Assembly: GCA_902547175.1 (NCBI GenBank)
Contig: CACCMS010000010.1
Span: 1 to 31,269 of the forward strand
DNA length: 31,269 bases
From: Rhodospirillaceae bacterium
GTDB taxonomy: Bacteria > Pseudomonadota > Alphaproteobacteria > TMED109 > TMED131
Reading direction: 5' to 3'
The position numbers and the translations under genes were made by a program. How positions within the stretch are numbered: position 1 is the stretch's first letter; the number at the start of each line of letters is the position of its first letter. Of this stretch, positions 8,044 to 15,040 are shown one piece after another. The notes beneath the pieces are model-generated. The model was given only the letters and a program-made list of their open reading frames with translations. It made no database searches and was not told the DNA's origin.

Positions 8044-8808
8044 CTAGTTTAGAATTCCTAGTAATTTATTTAATTCCTTAATTGCGGTTCTTCTGTGCTT
8101 TTTCTCAAAAATTCCTAAATCACTTTCTAATTCATTGAGGTTTAATTTATTTTTTTTTATTACATCTTTTTTTAGGTTTTCTATTTCAAACTCCGGTAAG
8201 AAACTAGCATTAATAATTTCTCGGAATACTCTCTTACCTTTTTCATATTCTCTTTCAGTTAAATAATAATTTTCTTGATCTACATTATATTTTTTATAGA
8301 GATCTAATTTTTGAATAATTAAAATACCTAAAATAATTTGGCTCCTATCAAGTATCGTTTTATTTTTTTTATCTTTTTTTGTAACCTTAATTTGCGAAAC
8401 CTTTGTTTTTAAATTATTGTATAGCTTAAAATATTCAGCACTTTTTTTAAGATCTTGTAATTCAAACTTATTATTACTGTACACCCAACCAAGATTAATA
8501 TATGCATCGATAAAGCCTCTTTCTGCGGCTTCATTCAAATAATAAATAGATTGATTTTTTATATATTTTAAACTTTCTTTAGAAATTTCTAAATTGTCTG
8601 AATTGTTTAATAAGATTTTTATGCCTAAAAAATTTAAGCATTGAGGTGTAACTATAATATTTTCTTTTTCAAGACAATTTTCTACAAAAACTTTTTTATC
8701 ATCAAAACTTAAAAATTTTAAATCCTCTTTAGTAATGGTTTCTGAAAACAAGTAATTAGGGTAAATAATAAAAAATATTGTTCTAAGTAAATTTTTAAAA
8801 ATTTTCAT
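8044..8808 (-). CDS. Secreted Sel1/TPR-like protein, unknown function
   Basis: About 254 residues from the ATG at 8808. A TTG four codons earlier would add MYYK, but MKIFKNLLRTIFFIIY makes a cleaner signal sequence (hydrophobic stretch ~6-19, possible cleavage after LFS). One recognisable stretch, YLNEAAERGFIDAYINLGWVYSN followed by KKSAEYFKLY, looks like a Sel1-type helical repeat (about residues 105-145). The remainder is Lys/Glu-rich and predicted helical, ending in a basic segment. I cannot assign a function; Sel1 repeats usually mediate protein contacts in the periplasm. The gene lies 89 bases downstream of the hydrolase gene, with a TATAAT in that gap in the right orientation, and converges without spacing on the DUF35 gene. 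Confidence 0.6.
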   Translation of the reverse strand: MKIFKNLLRTIFFIIYPNYLFSETITKEDLKFLSFDDKKVFVENCLEKENIIVTPQCLNFLGIKILLNNSDNLEISKESLKYIKNQSIYYLNEAAERGFIDAYINLGWVYSNNKFELQDLKKSAEYFKLYNNLKTKVSQIKVTKKDKKNKTILDRSQIILGILIIQKLDLYKKYNVDQENYYLTEREYEKGKRVFREIINASFLPEFEIENLKKDVIKKNKLNLNELESDLGIFEKKHRRTAIKELNKLLGILN

Positions 8809-8897
8809 TTTATAATACAAAATTCTTTAAAAGCATTTAATTTATTTATAGATATATAAGCTGAGAGAATAAATAAAAAATATATATTATACTAATA

Positions 8898-9749
8898 TCA
8901 ATTTAACCAATTTTCTATAGCTAGTGATATCTCATCTGGAGAGTCTTCTTGAATAAAATGTAAACCTTTTACAGTAATTTCTTCTTGATTTTTCCAGCTT
9001 CTACAGAATTCTCTTTGAGGACCTATTAAAATAGACCCTGGCTCCGCATTAATGAATAATTTTTTTATATTAGTTTTTTTCATAAACTCAGCATATTCAT
9101 TTACAATATCAACTACTTCAATAGGCTCGCCTTCTAATGGTATTTGTCTTGGCCAACTTAAGGTAGGTTGTCTATCTGTTCCAGCTTTAAGAAAAGGTTT
9201 TCTATATTGACTCATTTCTTCGTCACTCAACTTTCTAATGATTGAAGAAGGCAAAATTCTTTCAACAAATATATTTTTTTCTAAAATTAACTCTTCGCCT
9301 ACTTCACTTCTCATTAATTTAAAAACCTTGGTTGCATTTTCTGGCCAACTACTCCACTTCATTGGACAAACTATTGCTTCCATATAAACAATACCAGCTA
9401 TTCTATCAGGATATTTTTTTGCAAAATCAAAACCTATTGCTGAACCCCAATCATGAATCACAAGTATAATTTTTTTATTTATGTTTAAATTATTGATAAA
9501 GCCATCAAACCATTTTATATGTTCTTTAAGACTATAATTTTCTTGAGATGGGTTATCTAATTTATCTGAGTCTCCCATACCTATTAGGTCAGGCGCTATA
9601 CATCTATATTTATTTTTTAAACCTTTAATGATATTTCTCCATAAAAAAGAAGAAGTTGGGTTTCCATGAATAAAGAGTAGAGGTTGCCCTTCACCTTCAT
9701 CTAAGTAAGCAATATTTTTTGATTGAAAAGTAATAAATTTTTTATTCAT
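8898..9749 (-). CDS. Haloalkane dehalogenase-like alpha/beta hydrolase (HLD-II type)
   Basis: 283 residues from the ATG at 9749; an upstream GTG at 9773 would add eight residues inside the preceding gene. The protein matches haloalkane dehalogenases along its full length. Catalytic positions are all present: HGNPTSSFLW with Asn30 as halide ligand, the nucleophile elbow VIHDWGSA with Asp100 and halide-binding Trp101, the acid Glu124 in YMEAI (placement after strand 6, as in subfamily II DhaA/LinB), and the base His264 in KGLHFIQED. Known family members hydrolyse C-halogen bonds to alcohol plus halide. The Asn/Trp pair favours true dehalogenase over epoxide hydrolase or esterase. Its ATG overlaps the stop of the enoyl-CoA hydratase gene by 8 bases, so the two are translationally coupled. 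The physiological substrate is unknown. Confidence 0.88.
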   Translation of the reverse strand: MNKKFITFQSKNIAYLDEGEGQPLLFIHGNPTSSFLWRNIIKGLKNKYRCIAPDLIGMGDSDKLDNPSQENYSLKEHIKWFDGFINNLNINKKIILVIHDWGSAIGFDFAKKYPDRIAGIVYMEAIVCPMKWSSWPENATKVFKLMRSEVGEELILEKNIFVERILPSSIIRKLSDEEMSQYRKPFLKAGTDRQPTLSWPRQIPLEGEPIEVVDIVNEYAEFMKKTNIKKLFINAEPGSILIGPQREFCRSWKNQEEITVKGLHFIQEDSPDEISLAIENWLN

Positions 9750-10530
9750 TGAAGTTTGGTTTTCTTTTTTCACTAAAAGCTTTTAAACCCTCAACACCAT
9801 CTAAACTCTCTGCATTTTCAGAAATTTTTATACCTTCTATATCCATTTGTGTTTCAAGTCCATTATCAAAGCTAATATTTAATAATTTTTTTACTCCGGC
9901 ATAAGCTTTCTTAGGGCCTTTCATAAATATTTCTGCTTGCTTCTCAATAGCTTCATCAAGCTTTTCTTGATCATCTAAAACCTGATCTATTAAATTCATT
10001 TTTAATGCTTCTTCAGCTGAAAATATTCTGTTGGTTAACATAAGTTCCTTTGCTCTTTTCATTCCAACAATTCTAGGAAGGAAAAAAGTTGAACTACCGT
10101 CAGGTGATAACCCTGCATTGGTATACGCTACTGTAAACTTAGCACTTTTGACTGAATAAATAATATCTCCTGTAATTGCTAAACTAAAACCTCCTCCTCC
10201 TGCGGTTCCATTTATACCTATTATTACTGGGGCTTGCATTCTAGTCATCCTAGCTATAGCTCCATGAAAATAATGTGTCATCTCAAGAAGTGTTTCCTTT
10301 ATTTTATCTTCATTAGATAGTAGAAATTTTAAATCACCACCTCCACAAAATAGCTTTCCCTTACCTGTTAAAATTAGGACTTTAATATTGTTATTTGTGG
10401 ATACTATATTCGTCGCTTTATATAATTCTTTTGCTAGTTCAATGTTTAGAGTATTACCTGCATCAGGTCTATTTAAGGTTATCCTAGCTATATTATTTGA
10501 TATTGAAAAATTTATACTATTAAAATTCAT
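9742..10530 (-). CDS. Enoyl-CoA hydratase/isomerase family protein (PaaG-like)
   Basis: Crotonase-fold enzyme of 262 residues acting on acyl-CoA thioesters in the cytoplasm. I chose the ATG at 10530 over a TTG at 10548 because conserved family sequence begins here. Oxyanion-hole elements are FCGGGDLK (61-68) and NGTAGGGGFS (107-115). At the second catalytic position it has NAGLSPDGSSTFFLPRIVG, where Asp144 replaces the Glu of classical hydratases. Asp there is typical of PaaG-type isomerases and related members, so simple beta-oxidation hydratase activity is less certain. The overlap with the dehalogenase-like gene suggests that halogenated or otherwise unusual acyl compounds may be the substrates, but that is inference. 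The PNPOx-fold gene lies 35 bases upstream. Confidence 0.87.
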   Translation of the reverse strand: MNFNSINFSISNNIARITLNRPDAGNTLNIELAKELYKATNIVSTNNNIKVLILTGKGKLFCGGGDLKFLLSNEDKIKETLLEMTHYFHGAIARMTRMQAPVIIGINGTAGGGGFSLAITGDIIYSVKSAKFTVAYTNAGLSPDGSSTFFLPRIVGMKRAKELMLTNRIFSAEEALKMNLIDQVLDDQEKLDEAIEKQAEIFMKGPKKAYAGVKKLLNISFDNGLETQMDIEGIKISENAESLDGVEGLKAFSEKRKPNFNE

Positions 10531-10565
10531 ATTATGAAAATAGCACAATTAAATGCTGATGTAAA

Positions 10566-11150
10566 TTATGGAACCATGTAGTATTTTTTATCAGAACTTT
10601 CGGAGTAAACAAACTCTACCCTAATATTTTTAATATCTGATAGTTGCAAACATTCTAATTTAGAGACCTTAAAGTTTATTAATGAGAAATTATAAAATGC
10701 TTCTTCGTTATCTGTATTATACTTTATATCATCTAAATTATTTATTTTTTCTCCTGGAGAGAGTACTGATAAATAATTTTTTTTTGAAAAATTTCTTAAA
10801 CTGCTCCAAATATCTTTAGTTTTTTCTGTTTTATTTTCAATATTAGCATTTCCATATAGTTGTACTTGCAGCTTAAATCTTGGTTCATATAAATGTATAG
10901 TAACATTATTATTTTGCTTAATATTTATCACTTTTCTACTTCTAGAGTCTGAATAGAAAAACAACATTTTTGTTTTATTATCAACTTTCCTCAAAATAAT
11001 AGTTCTTGAGTTTATTGCATTGCCATTTATTGTGCTTAAAGTTGGTGTATGAAATTTTGATTTTTTATTAACTACGCCTTGGGCTAATAAATCCCAAATT
11101 TTTGATTCCCCTTTATCTAAATCACTAAAAAAATTTGTAAAGTTATTCAA
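10566..11150 (-). CDS. Pyridoxamine 5'-phosphate oxidase-fold flavoprotein
   Basis: 194 residues with the split-barrel PNPOx fold, expected to bind FMN. Recognisable pieces are KFHTPTLSTINGNAINSRTI, matching the strand pair that begins PNPOx-like domains, then FFYSDSRSRKVINIKQNNNV, the phosphate-binding Ser/Arg/Lys segment, and LQVQLYGNANIE. The C-terminal PNPOx residues that bind pyridoxine phosphate are not evident, so this looks like the general FMN-binding group rather than PdxH. The start codon is TTG at 11150, one base after the gmhA stop; no earlier or nearby ATG fits, and homology-like sequence begins immediately. The tight spacing implies cotranscription with gmhA. Confidence 0.75.
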   Translation of the reverse strand: MNNFTNFFSDLDKGESKIWDLLAQGVVNKKSKFHTPTLSTINGNAINSRTIILRKVDNKTKMLFFYSDSRSRKVINIKQNNNVTIHLYEPRFKLQVQLYGNANIENKTEKTKDIWSSLRNFSKKNYLSVLSPGEKINNLDDIKYNTDNEEAFYNFSLINFKVSKLECLQLSDIKNIRVEFVYSESSDKKYYMVP

Positions 11151-11151
11151 T

Positions 11152-11727
11152 TTATTTTTTTTCTAAAATTTCTAATTCAATTAAGATACATAATAAATGT
11201 AAGATAGTAATGTGTAATTCTTGTATATGAGAAGTAATTTCACTAGGCGCCTTAATGCATATATCACTACATTTTTCTAATTTTGAATTTTTTGCACCAG
11301 TTAAGCTTATTACTTTTATTTTTTTACTTCTAGCAGTCAAAGCAGCTTCAATAATATTTTTACTTTTACCACTTGTCGATATTGCAAAAAGTATATCTCC
11401 TTTATTTCCAATACCTTCAATTTGCCTTGAAAAAACTTTACTATAATCATAGTCATTAGCTATTGCGGTAATTGCAGATGTATCAGTATTTAATGAAATA
11501 GCTGGTAATGCTCTTCTGTCTAATTTAAATCTTCCTATTAATTCTGCAGCAAAGTGTTGTGCATCTGAGGCTGAACCTCCATTACCACATATAAGAATTT
11601 TTTTATCTTGTTTTATTGTTTTAACTAGTACTTTTGCAGATGAAATAATTTCTTTATTTTCAAAATTTAATAAATTATCAATATTATGTTTGCTTTTTTT
11701 AAGATAACTTTCTATTACATTTTTCAA
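11152..11727 (-). CDS. gmhA: SIS-domain isomerase, sedoheptulose-7-phosphate isomerase (GmhA-like)
   Basis: 191 residues. GmhA converts sedoheptulose 7-phosphate to D-glycero-manno-heptose 7-phosphate, the first step of the heptose precursor of the LPS core. The sequence shows ILICGNGGSASDAQHFAAEL (residues 44-63, phosphate-binding Ser residues and the metal-site/catalytic Glu62), NTDTSAITAIANDY, the second phosphate loop AISTSGKSKN, and the C-terminal QELHITILH with catalytic His172. Length fits the family (about 190). The DnaA-binding paralogue DiaA is similar, but the NTDTSAITAIANDY stretch and position favour GmhA. The start is TTG at 11727 with AAGGA 8 bases upstream. It follows queF by 11 bases. 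LPS use fits the glycosyltransferase and epimerase genes elsewhere in the window. Confidence 0.88.
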   Translation of the reverse strand: MKNVIESYLKKSKHNIDNLLNFENKEIISSAKVLVKTIKQDKKILICGNGGSASDAQHFAAELIGRFKLDRRALPAISLNTDTSAITAIANDYDYSKVFSRQIEGIGNKGDILFAISTSGKSKNIIEAALTARSKKIKVISLTGAKNSKLEKCSDICIKAPSEITSHIQELHITILHLLCILIELEILEKK

Positions 11728-11738
11728 AATTATATTCC

Positions 11739-12188
11739 TTATCTATTTATTCTTAATGAACTAAAATCAATTTCTGGTAAATATATATTGTTAGGTTGTT
11801 TTGATGATTGCCAAAATACATCAATAGGTATTCCACCTCTTGGAGCAAAATAACCCTGAACCCTAATCCATTTAGGTTTTAAACTGTTAAATAATTGTTT
11901 GCCTATAAATAAAGTTACATCTTCATGAAAAATTCCATAATTCCTAAAAGATTGTATGAATAATTTAAAAGATTTAGACTCTACTATTGACTGTTTAGGA
12001 ACATAGTCAACTATTAAAGTAGCAAAATCAGGCTGTCCTGTTACTGGGCAAATCGAAGTAAATTCTGGTACAGTGATTCTTATATTATATAAAGTATTTT
12101 TGTTCTTATTTTTAATCTTATCAAATTTATAACTTATAGGGCTATCTACTGCTTTTACGTTTTGACCTAGAACATTTTTTTTTTTCAT
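11739..12188 (-). CDS. queF: NADPH-dependent 7-cyano-7-deazaguanine reductase (QueF)
   Basis: 149-residue unimodular QueF that reduces preQ0 to preQ1 in the synthesis of queuosine for tRNA wobble position 34. The catalytic motif FTSICPVTGQPDFAT contains the thioimide-forming Cys47 and Asp54. The QueF signature with Glu70 (SIVESKSFKLFIQSFRN) and the later GIFHEDVT (about 85-92) are also present, as is the IRVQGYFAPRGGIPIDVF strand near the C-terminus. Length is that of the short YkvM-type enzymes rather than the ~280-residue E. coli type. The ATG lies 70 bases from the divergent superoxide-reductase-like gene. gmhA follows after 11 bases, but the two pathways are unrelated, so this is a compact housekeeping run. 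No other queuosine gene is in the window. Confidence 0.95.
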   Translation of the reverse strand: MKKKNVLGQNVKAVDSPISYKFDKIKNKNKNTLYNIRITVPEFTSICPVTGQPDFATLIVDYVPKQSIVESKSFKLFIQSFRNYGIFHEDVTLFIGKQLFNSLKPKWIRVQGYFAPRGGIPIDVFWQSSKQPNNIYLPEIDFSSLRINR

Positions 12189-12258
12189 TTTTGTCTTTAC
12201 TTAACAGATTATTTAATTAACTCTATTATCATGATTAGTAATTAGCAATAATTTATTT

Positions 12259-12717
12259 ATGATTAATATGCAAAAGTTAAAGAAAAGTAGATATATTTTT
12301 ATAAAAGGTTTTTTTTCATTAATTTTGCTAAAATATTTATATTTCAATACATTATTTGCAGAAGAAGATATAAATTATATACTCAATGGTCCACTTGCTG
12401 GAAGTTTCTATTACACGAAGAATAAGTCTGGGAATAAAGAAAACGAAGTACAATCTCACTCTCCTTTATTAAAAATTGATGAAAATACGTTAATAGTATC
12501 TACGCCACATGAAATGAAAGGGTATGATCACTACATAATCAAACATATAGTTTTAGATAAAAGGTTTAATATAATTTCAGAAAAGGTATTTGACCCTTCT
12601 AAAGAAATACCCTTATCTAAACATAATATTATAGGCTATGAAGATAAGCTTTATGTTTTAAGCGTTTGTAATAATCATGATACCTGGGTTGATATTATTA
12701 AAATTAAAAAACCTTAA
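12259..12717 (+). CDS. Exported superoxide reductase-like (desulfoferrodoxin/SORL-type) protein
   Basis: 152 residues with an N-terminal signal sequence (basic region to residue 16, hydrophobic 17-33, likely cleavage near FAEE). The mature part carries the ligand pattern of the mononuclear iron centre of superoxide reductases: His67 in QSHSPLLKI, His84 in STPHEM, His91 in YDHYI, and Cys137 and His140 in SVCNNHDTW, which matches the family's CN-x-HG-x-W. All five ligands are therefore present in order. The spacing His84-His91 is 7 residues, one more than the usual 6. Such proteins reduce superoxide to peroxide without making oxygen. The desulforedoxin domain is absent, as in class II members. 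M4 at 12268 is an alternative start. The stop overlaps the next start (TAATG). Assignment by motif only, but the match is specific. Confidence 0.72.
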   Translation: MINMQKLKKSRYIFIKGFFSLILLKYLYFNTLFAEEDINYILNGPLAGSFYYTKNKSGNKENEVQSHSPLLKIDENTLIVSTPHEMKGYDHYIIKHIVLDKRFNIISEKVFDPSKEIPLSKHNIIGYEDKLYVLSVCNNHDTWVDIIKIKKP

Positions 12718-13505
12718 TGAATAAAAAAGCATTTCTTAAAATTAGTTTTACTTTTATTTTTTTTTTTATTAATAAAATGATATTTGCGACAACAATAGAA
12801 AAAAAAATATTTTTTTCCGCTTATTTAAAAGGCATTAACCTCGCTAAGGCTGAGGGCCAAATTAAAATTAAACCTAATATATTAAAGTTATATTTTACTG
12901 CACAAACAGTAGGAGTCTTTTCTATAATATCTGAATGGAAACAAACTCTTAGCATAAACGCCATTTTAGTAGATAATAAATTAAAGAGTCAGCAATATAA
13001 GTCTGATGATTCAAGAGGTAATAAAAAAGGACACATGTACTTAAGCTTTAAAAATGAAATACCTAAAATAGTTTCTGCCCAGCCTGATCCCAGAGAAAAT
13101 AAAGAGAGAGAAAAAATTGACAAAAATCTTCTTAGAAATACAGTTGATCCTATTAGTGGTGTTTTAAATATAGGTTTGGACGGAAATTGTAATCATAAAG
13201 AAATTATTTTTGATGGGAAAAGAAGATACATTATAAATGCTAGCTTTATGGAAGAAGGAACAATTAAAAAAAATCACTTTTTTTCAGAAAATTTTAACAG
13301 TATAAAATGTGTTTTTAGTATTAAAAAATTAGAAGGGTATACAGAAAAAGAAAAAAAAAGATATCCAGGCAACGGTTATATCTGGTATAAAAAAGTAGGT
13401 AAAAATTTGTTTTTTCCTGCTAAAATCGCTATTGATACTCGATGGGGAGAGTTTTTATGCTTGATAAAAGAAAAGGAATTGAAAAATGAAAGCAATAGTT
13501 TGTAA
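12717..13505 (+). CDS. DUF3108 periplasmic protein
   Basis: 262 residues with a clear signal peptide (residues 1-24, MNKKAF then a Phe/Ile-rich core, cleavage after IFA). The mature protein is beta-rich and follows the DUF3108 pattern: an opening strand with YLKGINLAKAEGQI, a segment like SEWKQTLSINAIL, the conserved RNTVDPISGVLNI near residue 140, and a final YIWYKKVGKNLFFPAKIAI strand. The family is widespread in proteobacterial periplasms and its molecular function is not established. The gene overlaps the SORL stop by one base and itself overlaps the quinone oxidoreductase gene by 20 bases, so the three are surely one transcription unit. That linkage hints at a shared role in envelope redox balance, which is inference only. 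Confidence 0.78.
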   Translation: MNKKAFLKISFTFIFFFINKMIFATTIEKKIFFSAYLKGINLAKAEGQIKIKPNILKLYFTAQTVGVFSIISEWKQTLSINAILVDNKLKSQQYKSDDSRGNKKGHMYLSFKNEIPKIVSAQPDPRENKEREKIDKNLLRNTVDPISGVLNIGLDGNCNHKEIIFDGKRRYIINASFMEEGTIKKNHFFSENFNSIKCVFSIKKLEGYTEKEKKRYPGNGYIWYKKVGKNLFFPAKIAIDTRWGEFLCLIKEKELKNESNSL

Positions 13506-14463
13506 TGAATGGTGTAAACCAGAAGATTTAAAAATTTCCGAAATAAAAAATCCAACTTTAGATGATAATTCAGTGAGAGTTGAAATTCATGCATCTGGCG
13601 TTAATTTTCCTGATGTATTAATTGTTCAAGGAAAATATCAATACAAACCTCCTTTTCCATTTTCTCCTGGATCTGAAGTAGCAGGAATAATATCAGAAAT
13701 TGGAAAAAATGTTAAAAGCCTTAAGGTAGGTGATAGGGTCATGGCTGTTACCGGACATGGAGCTTTTGCAGAAGAAATATGTGTTCCAGAAGATAAAATA
13801 ACACTAGTGCCTAAAAATCTGGATTTTATAACTGCTGCTAGTATGAGTTTAACTTATGGTACATCATCATATGCTTTATTTCAAAGAGCTAATATAAAAG
13901 AAAATGATGTAGTATTAATACATGGTGCTACTGGAGGAGTAGGAATAACTGCTATTGAAATTTCTAAAGCATTAGGAGCTAAAGTTATAGCAACAGCCAG
14001 TACAGATGAAAAACTTAAAATAGCTAAAGAGTATGGTGCTGATTACTGTATTAATTACAGTCAAAATGAATTTAAAGATAAAGTAAAGGAATATACTGAT
14101 GGAAAAGGTGCAAATATTATTTATGACCCTGTTGGAGGAGATGTATTTAATCAATCTCTAAGATGTATAGCATGGAATGGCATCATTTTAGTCATAGGAT
14201 TTGCATCTGGCACTATTGCATCTGCACCTACAAATTTACCTTTATTAAAAAACTGTTCAATAGTAGGTGTTTTTTGGGGCGCTTGGAGAGAAAGGGAGCC
14301 GAATGGACATAATATTAATATGGAAAAAATATTGAAATGGTGGAAAGAAAACAAGGTTAAACCTAAAGTATCCAAAGTCTTCAATTTAGAGGATACAAAG
14401 TATGCATTGCAAGCATTAATTAACAGAGAAGTTATAGGTAAAGCAGTTATAAAAGTAAGATAG
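13486..14463 (+). CDS. NADPH:quinone oxidoreductase-like zinc-free MDR enzyme
   Basis: 325-residue medium-chain dehydrogenase/reductase of the quinone-oxidoreductase branch. The N-terminal GroES-like domain shows HASGVNFPDVLIVQGKY and PGSEVAGII; the Rossmann domain shows the nucleotide loop VLIHGATGGVGITAIEI at about 143-159, then DEKLKIAKEYGADYCINY and YDPVGGDVFNQSLR. The catalytic zinc Cys/His set of alcohol dehydrogenases is absent, as expected. Such enzymes reduce quinones or alpha,beta-unsaturated carbonyls with NADPH in the cytoplasm. The ATG lies within the DUF3108 gene (20-base overlap), giving translational coupling. The stop abuts that of the convergent gene at 14464 with no spacer. 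Confidence 0.9.
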   Translation: MKAIVCNEWCKPEDLKISEIKNPTLDDNSVRVEIHASGVNFPDVLIVQGKYQYKPPFPFSPGSEVAGIISEIGKNVKSLKVGDRVMAVTGHGAFAEEICVPEDKITLVPKNLDFITAASMSLTYGTSSYALFQRANIKENDVVLIHGATGGVGITAIEISKALGAKVIATASTDEKLKIAKEYGADYCINYSQNEFKDKVKEYTDGKGANIIYDPVGGDVFNQSLRCIAWNGIILVIGFASGTIASAPTNLPLLKNCSIVGVFWGAWREREPNGHNINMEKILKWWKENKVKPKVSKVFNLEDTKYALQALINREVIGKAVIKVR

Positions 14464-14994
14464 TTAAAATTTAATTTTTTTTAAAACTGATGAATCATAG
14501 TCGATTGATAAATTATTTTTCTTAACAAACTTAACTATATCATGATTATTTCTAGAAGCTTTACCTAAAGATTCTATAATTTGCTCCATATAGTGTTTTG
14601 GAAAATTATGATTAACAATTAAAAGCATATTTTTAAAAGAGTAAAGAGTTTTAGAATGTTCCAAAAGATTTTTATAATCCTTAGAATTTTCATTTGTTAA
14701 TTTTATTAGTAAATTATTAGAAATGATAGCCAAAGGAATTTGGTTTGTTATTAATAAATTAACCAATCTTTCAGTATCTCTAGCTCTTGCAACTCTAGCT
14801 TTTGCTTCTGGTAAATACTCATCAAATATTACCTTTATATTTTTAGTAAAATCGAAGGCACCATCATCCTTTTTTGAGCACATTACCAACATATGAATTT
14901 GTCTGTAAACTTCGTGCTGTCCCCAAGGTGCGTGTCCGCTAACGAAGAAATATATAACTATTAAAAATAATTTTAATTTAAAACGAATATACAT
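14464..14994 (-). CDS. Small exported protein, possible TAXI/periplasmic-binding-like fold
   Basis: I start this gene at the ATG at 14994, giving 176 residues beginning MYIRFKLKLFLIVIYFF, a good signal sequence with likely cleavage near the HAPWGQ region. A longer frame to 15033 starts with TTG and runs through a hairpin. The mature part has YRQIHMLVMCSKKDD, then EYLPEAKARVARARDTERLVNLLITNQIPLAIIS, a pattern that recalls TAXI/TRAP solute-binding proteins, followed by a Lys/Asn-rich tail. The length is half that of a full binding protein. The gene is downstream of the secreted amidase on the same strand with a strong hairpin between them, and converges directly on the quinone oxidoreductase gene. 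Function unknown; the fold suggestion is weak. Confidence 0.55.
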   Translation of the reverse strand: MYIRFKLKLFLIVIYFFVSGHAPWGQHEVYRQIHMLVMCSKKDDGAFDFTKNIKVIFDEYLPEAKARVARARDTERLVNLLITNQIPLAIISNNLLIKLTNENSKDYKNLLEHSKTLYSFKNMLLIVNHNFPKHYMEQIIESLGKASRNNHDIVKFVKKNNLSIDYDSSVLKKIKF

Positions 14995-14999
14995 TTTTT

Positions 15000-15029
15000 T
15001 TACGGAGATGCATTTCTGCATCCCCGTAA
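15000..15029 (-). other. RNA hairpin, 13-bp stem with GAAA loop
   Basis: Arms 15000-15012 (TTACGGAGATGCA) and 15017-15029 (TGCATCCCCGTAA) enclose a 4-base loop. On the plus strand the stem has an A-C mismatch (15006/15023). In minus-strand RNA the same pair becomes U-G, so all 13 positions pair and the loop reads GAAA, a GNRA tetraloop. It starts 11 bases past the amidase stop and ends 5 bases before the ATG of the next gene. No U-run follows on either strand, so it is not a standard terminator. Confidence 0.7.
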
Positions 15030-15040
15030 TCAATATTTAC

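Noticed and set aside
15000..15029. Intrinsic terminator of the amidase gene
   Set aside because: The hairpin is strong, but in the minus-strand transcript it is followed by a run of A, not U, so the standard terminator form is missing.
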